From NCBI GenBank assembly GCA_016199405.1, contig JACQGS010000162.1, positions 1 to 7,911 of the forward strand: a stretch of 7,911 bases of DNA, given 5' to 3'. A program made the position numbers and the translations under genes. The notes under the pieces were generated by a model. It was not told the DNA's origin. It worked only from the letters and a program-made list of their open reading frames with translations, and did not search any database. How positions within the stretch are numbered: position 1 is the first letter of the stretch; each line of letters begins with the position of its first letter. Shown here piece after piece: positions 6,855 through 7,911 of this stretch. The stretch is from Chloroflexota bacterium (GTDB lineage: Bacteria; Chloroflexota; Anaerolineae; UBA4142).

Positions 6855-7706
6855 TTATTGCACCGACATTGCGATGGCAGTGAGAAATGGATTGCGGTCC
6901 CAACTACCATCGTTTTTTTGCAATGCATTCAAACGCACGCGCGCGCCATTCACTTCAATTCCCCACGCGTCCAGCGCGAGAATGCCGAATCCTAATTCCG
7001 CGGTCGTAGCCGCGCGTGCAACCGCGTCACGCAAATATTGAATCGCCGCGCGGATGCGCGCGTCGTCCGCCGGAATTTCCGCCGCGCGCAACGCGAGAAG
7101 CGCGATCGCGCTGTCCTGAATCGTCGCCGGAATTTTTTTGTCGATCATCTGCGGATTGCCGATGTTCCAGCCGCCAACGTCGGTGGCGCGGTCGAGCAAG
7201 TACGCGACGCCTTCGCGATAACGCGCGTGATCGCGCAATTTCGCCGCGTCCAGCGCGAGCAGCGCGAGCGCGGTCGGATGCACCCATGCCGCATCACCCA
7301 CTTGCCAGGGCCAGCCGCGCAGCGTCGAGTCCATTCGGAATAATTCGCGAATTTTCGCGCGCACCGTCGGATCGGATAGCGTGATGCCGCTCGTCTTGAT
7401 GAGCCACCGCGCGCCTTTTTCTAATGCCAGATTATTTTCCGGGAACACGCTGAGCGCGCGCACCGCCCACGCGGTCATCCATCCGCTTTCCGGATCGAGC
7501 GCGCCAATGCCCCAGCCTCCGTCCGGCAGTTGCAGTCGCAACAAAAACTCGCGCGCGCGGTCACGCGCCGCCGCGTTGGCATCGCGTAGCGCGATCATCA
7601 CAGCGGCGGTCGGCTCGACGTACGACACGCCGCGCGCGGCAGCGCGATACCCCCAGCCACCATCGGGATTTTGCGCGCGCAAGAGAAAGTCAATTGCGTC
7701 CGGCAT
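6855..7706 (-). CDS. Squalene-cyclase/prenyltransferase-fold (alpha/alpha toroid) repeat protein
   Basis: This 283-residue protein is built of repeated helical pairs with QW-type motifs. Numbering from ATG 7706, these are QNPDGGWGY (12-20), QLPDGGWG (59-66), DVGGWNIG (176-183) and QKNDGSW (263-269). SYVEPTAA (28-35) and GWPWQVGDAAWVHPTALALL (131-150) are the W-V-E-P-T-A type motifs seen in the same superfamily. The length fits one (alpha/alpha)6 barrel, less than half of a full squalene-hopene cyclase. No D-x-D-D protonation motif and no cysteine at all are present, so neither cyclase nor zinc-dependent prenyltransferase chemistry is supported. It may bind an isoprenoid or protein, or be an inactive relative. 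No signal peptide is seen, so it is probably cytoplasmic or peripheral. A second in-frame ATG at 7721 would add five residues, but the -10 element overlaps it. It is the first gene of the operon. Confidence 0.78.
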   Translation of the reverse strand: MPDAIDFLLRAQNPDGGWGYRAAARGVSYVEPTAAVMIALRDANAAARDRAREFLLRLQLPDGGWGIGALDPESGWMTAWAVRALSVFPENNLALEKGARWLIKTSGITLSDPTVRAKIRELFRMDSTLRGWPWQVGDAAWVHPTALALLALDAAKLRDHARYREGVAYLLDRATDVGGWNIGNPQMIDKKIPATIQDSAIALLALRAAEIPADDARIRAAIQYLRDAVARAATTAELGFGILALDAWGIEVNGARVRLNALQKNDGSWDRNPFLTAIAMSVQ

Positions 7707-7713
7707 CGGCGCT

Positions 7714-7742
7714 AGTATCATTCAGCGCGCGCAAGATGTCAA
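7714..7742 (-). promoter_or_regulatory. Sigma70-type promoter for the operon
   Basis: On the minus strand a perfect TTGACA (7742-7737) is followed by a 17-base spacer and GATACT (7719-7714), which matches TATAAT at four of six positions including the key A2 and T6. The expected transcript start, about seven bases on, is near 7707, next to ATG 7706. No other convincing promoter appears before the six genes. A leaderless message is likely if this is right. Confidence 0.5.
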
Positions 7743-7803
7743 GAGGAATTTGGTTTGACATGCACTACCAAGACATTTGAAAGGATAAAAAATTCGTATC
7801 CGT

Positions 7804-7911
7804 TCAGGTGGTTGATGATTCGGGTAACAATGAGGGCACCTTGTCGCCGCGGATTGCTACCGCACATGCAGTGGTCAGGTAATCCAACACATCGCGTTTT
7901 TGCTGACGCAA
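7804..7911 (-). CDS. Transposase C-terminal end, IS66-like, start outside window
   Basis: The minus frame is open from the window edge to TGA at 7804-7806 and gives 35 residues. These include LRQQKRDVLDYLTTACAVA and then IRGDKVPSLLPESSTT. The pattern of a QQ-R-x-V-L-x-Y-L-T helix, a small alanine-rich stretch and a final G-x-x-x-P-S-L-L-P is what I know from the tail of IS66-family transposases. It is too short for certainty about the family, and whether the element is whole cannot be seen. It points the same way as the operon and ends 62 bases before the operon promoter. It is probably an insertion sequence rather than part of the pathway. Confidence 0.5.
   Translation of the reverse strand: MRQQKRDVLDYLTTACAVAIRGDKVPSLLPESSTT

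Noticed and set aside
7755..7789. Plus-strand TTGACA with GATAAA as a divergent promoter
   Set aside because: The spacer is 23 bases, too long, and no plus-strand gene follows.
7783..7801. GGATA..TATCC inverted repeat as a terminator of the transposase gene
   Set aside because: The stem is only five weak base pairs and the T-run is inside the loop rather than after the stem.
7781..7893. Plus-strand frame KDKKFVSVQVVDDSG ending at TAA 7891
   Set aside because: A stop lies directly upstream and there is no ATG. The minus-strand frame over the same bases gives a recognisable transposase tail.

Overview
The window reads as one minus-strand operon of at least six genes from a moderately GC-rich bacterium with very dense GCGC/CGCG words. 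The gene content (several lineage-divergent GT-C membrane glycosyltransferases, a Tat-type DUF362 protein, a terpene-cyclase-like toroid protein) and the two kinds of genome-scatter repeats (a GTCATTG-ended palindromic element and CCAAAGTCC-type low-complexity repeats) would fit an environmental Chloroflexota/Anaerolineae-like genome. That placement is an inference with low to moderate confidence.

Layout, in transcription order (right to left). At the right edge, 7804-7911 encodes the last 35 residues of a transposase, most like the IS66 family. A good sigma70-type promoter follows at 7714-7742. Then come: an (alpha/alpha)-toroid protein of the squalene-cyclase/prenyltransferase fold (6855-7706); a DUF362 protein with a twin-arginine leader (5783-6802); a 701-residue GT-C glycosyltransferase (3641-5746); a 401-residue GT-C/GT87-like membrane protein (2439-3644); a 499-residue GT39-type glycosyltransferase (959-2458); and a PIG-V-type mannosyltransferase-like protein (969 to beyond position 1). 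The PIG-V-like gene runs off the left edge.

Spacing is tight: gaps of 52 and 36 bases between the first three genes, then overlaps of 4, 20 and 11 bases between the last four. This points to one transcript with translational coupling. The four membrane enzymes are of the kind that take sugars from polyprenyl-phosphate donors on the outer face of the membrane. The likely product is therefore a surface glycan, glycolipid or protein-linked glycan. The roles of the toroid protein and the DUF362 protein in it are unknown.

The most striking feature is repeat DNA inserted in frame inside two glycosyltransferase genes. A 135-base element (814-948) occupies exactly codons 8-52 of the PIG-V-like gene. 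A related 30-base hairpin core, next to CCAAAGTCC-type repeats, lies in a loop of the 701-residue enzyme (about 4358-4471). The shared core is read in a different frame in each protein. There is no stretch over 300 bases without a gene, and I saw no RNA gene, CRISPR array or terminator.
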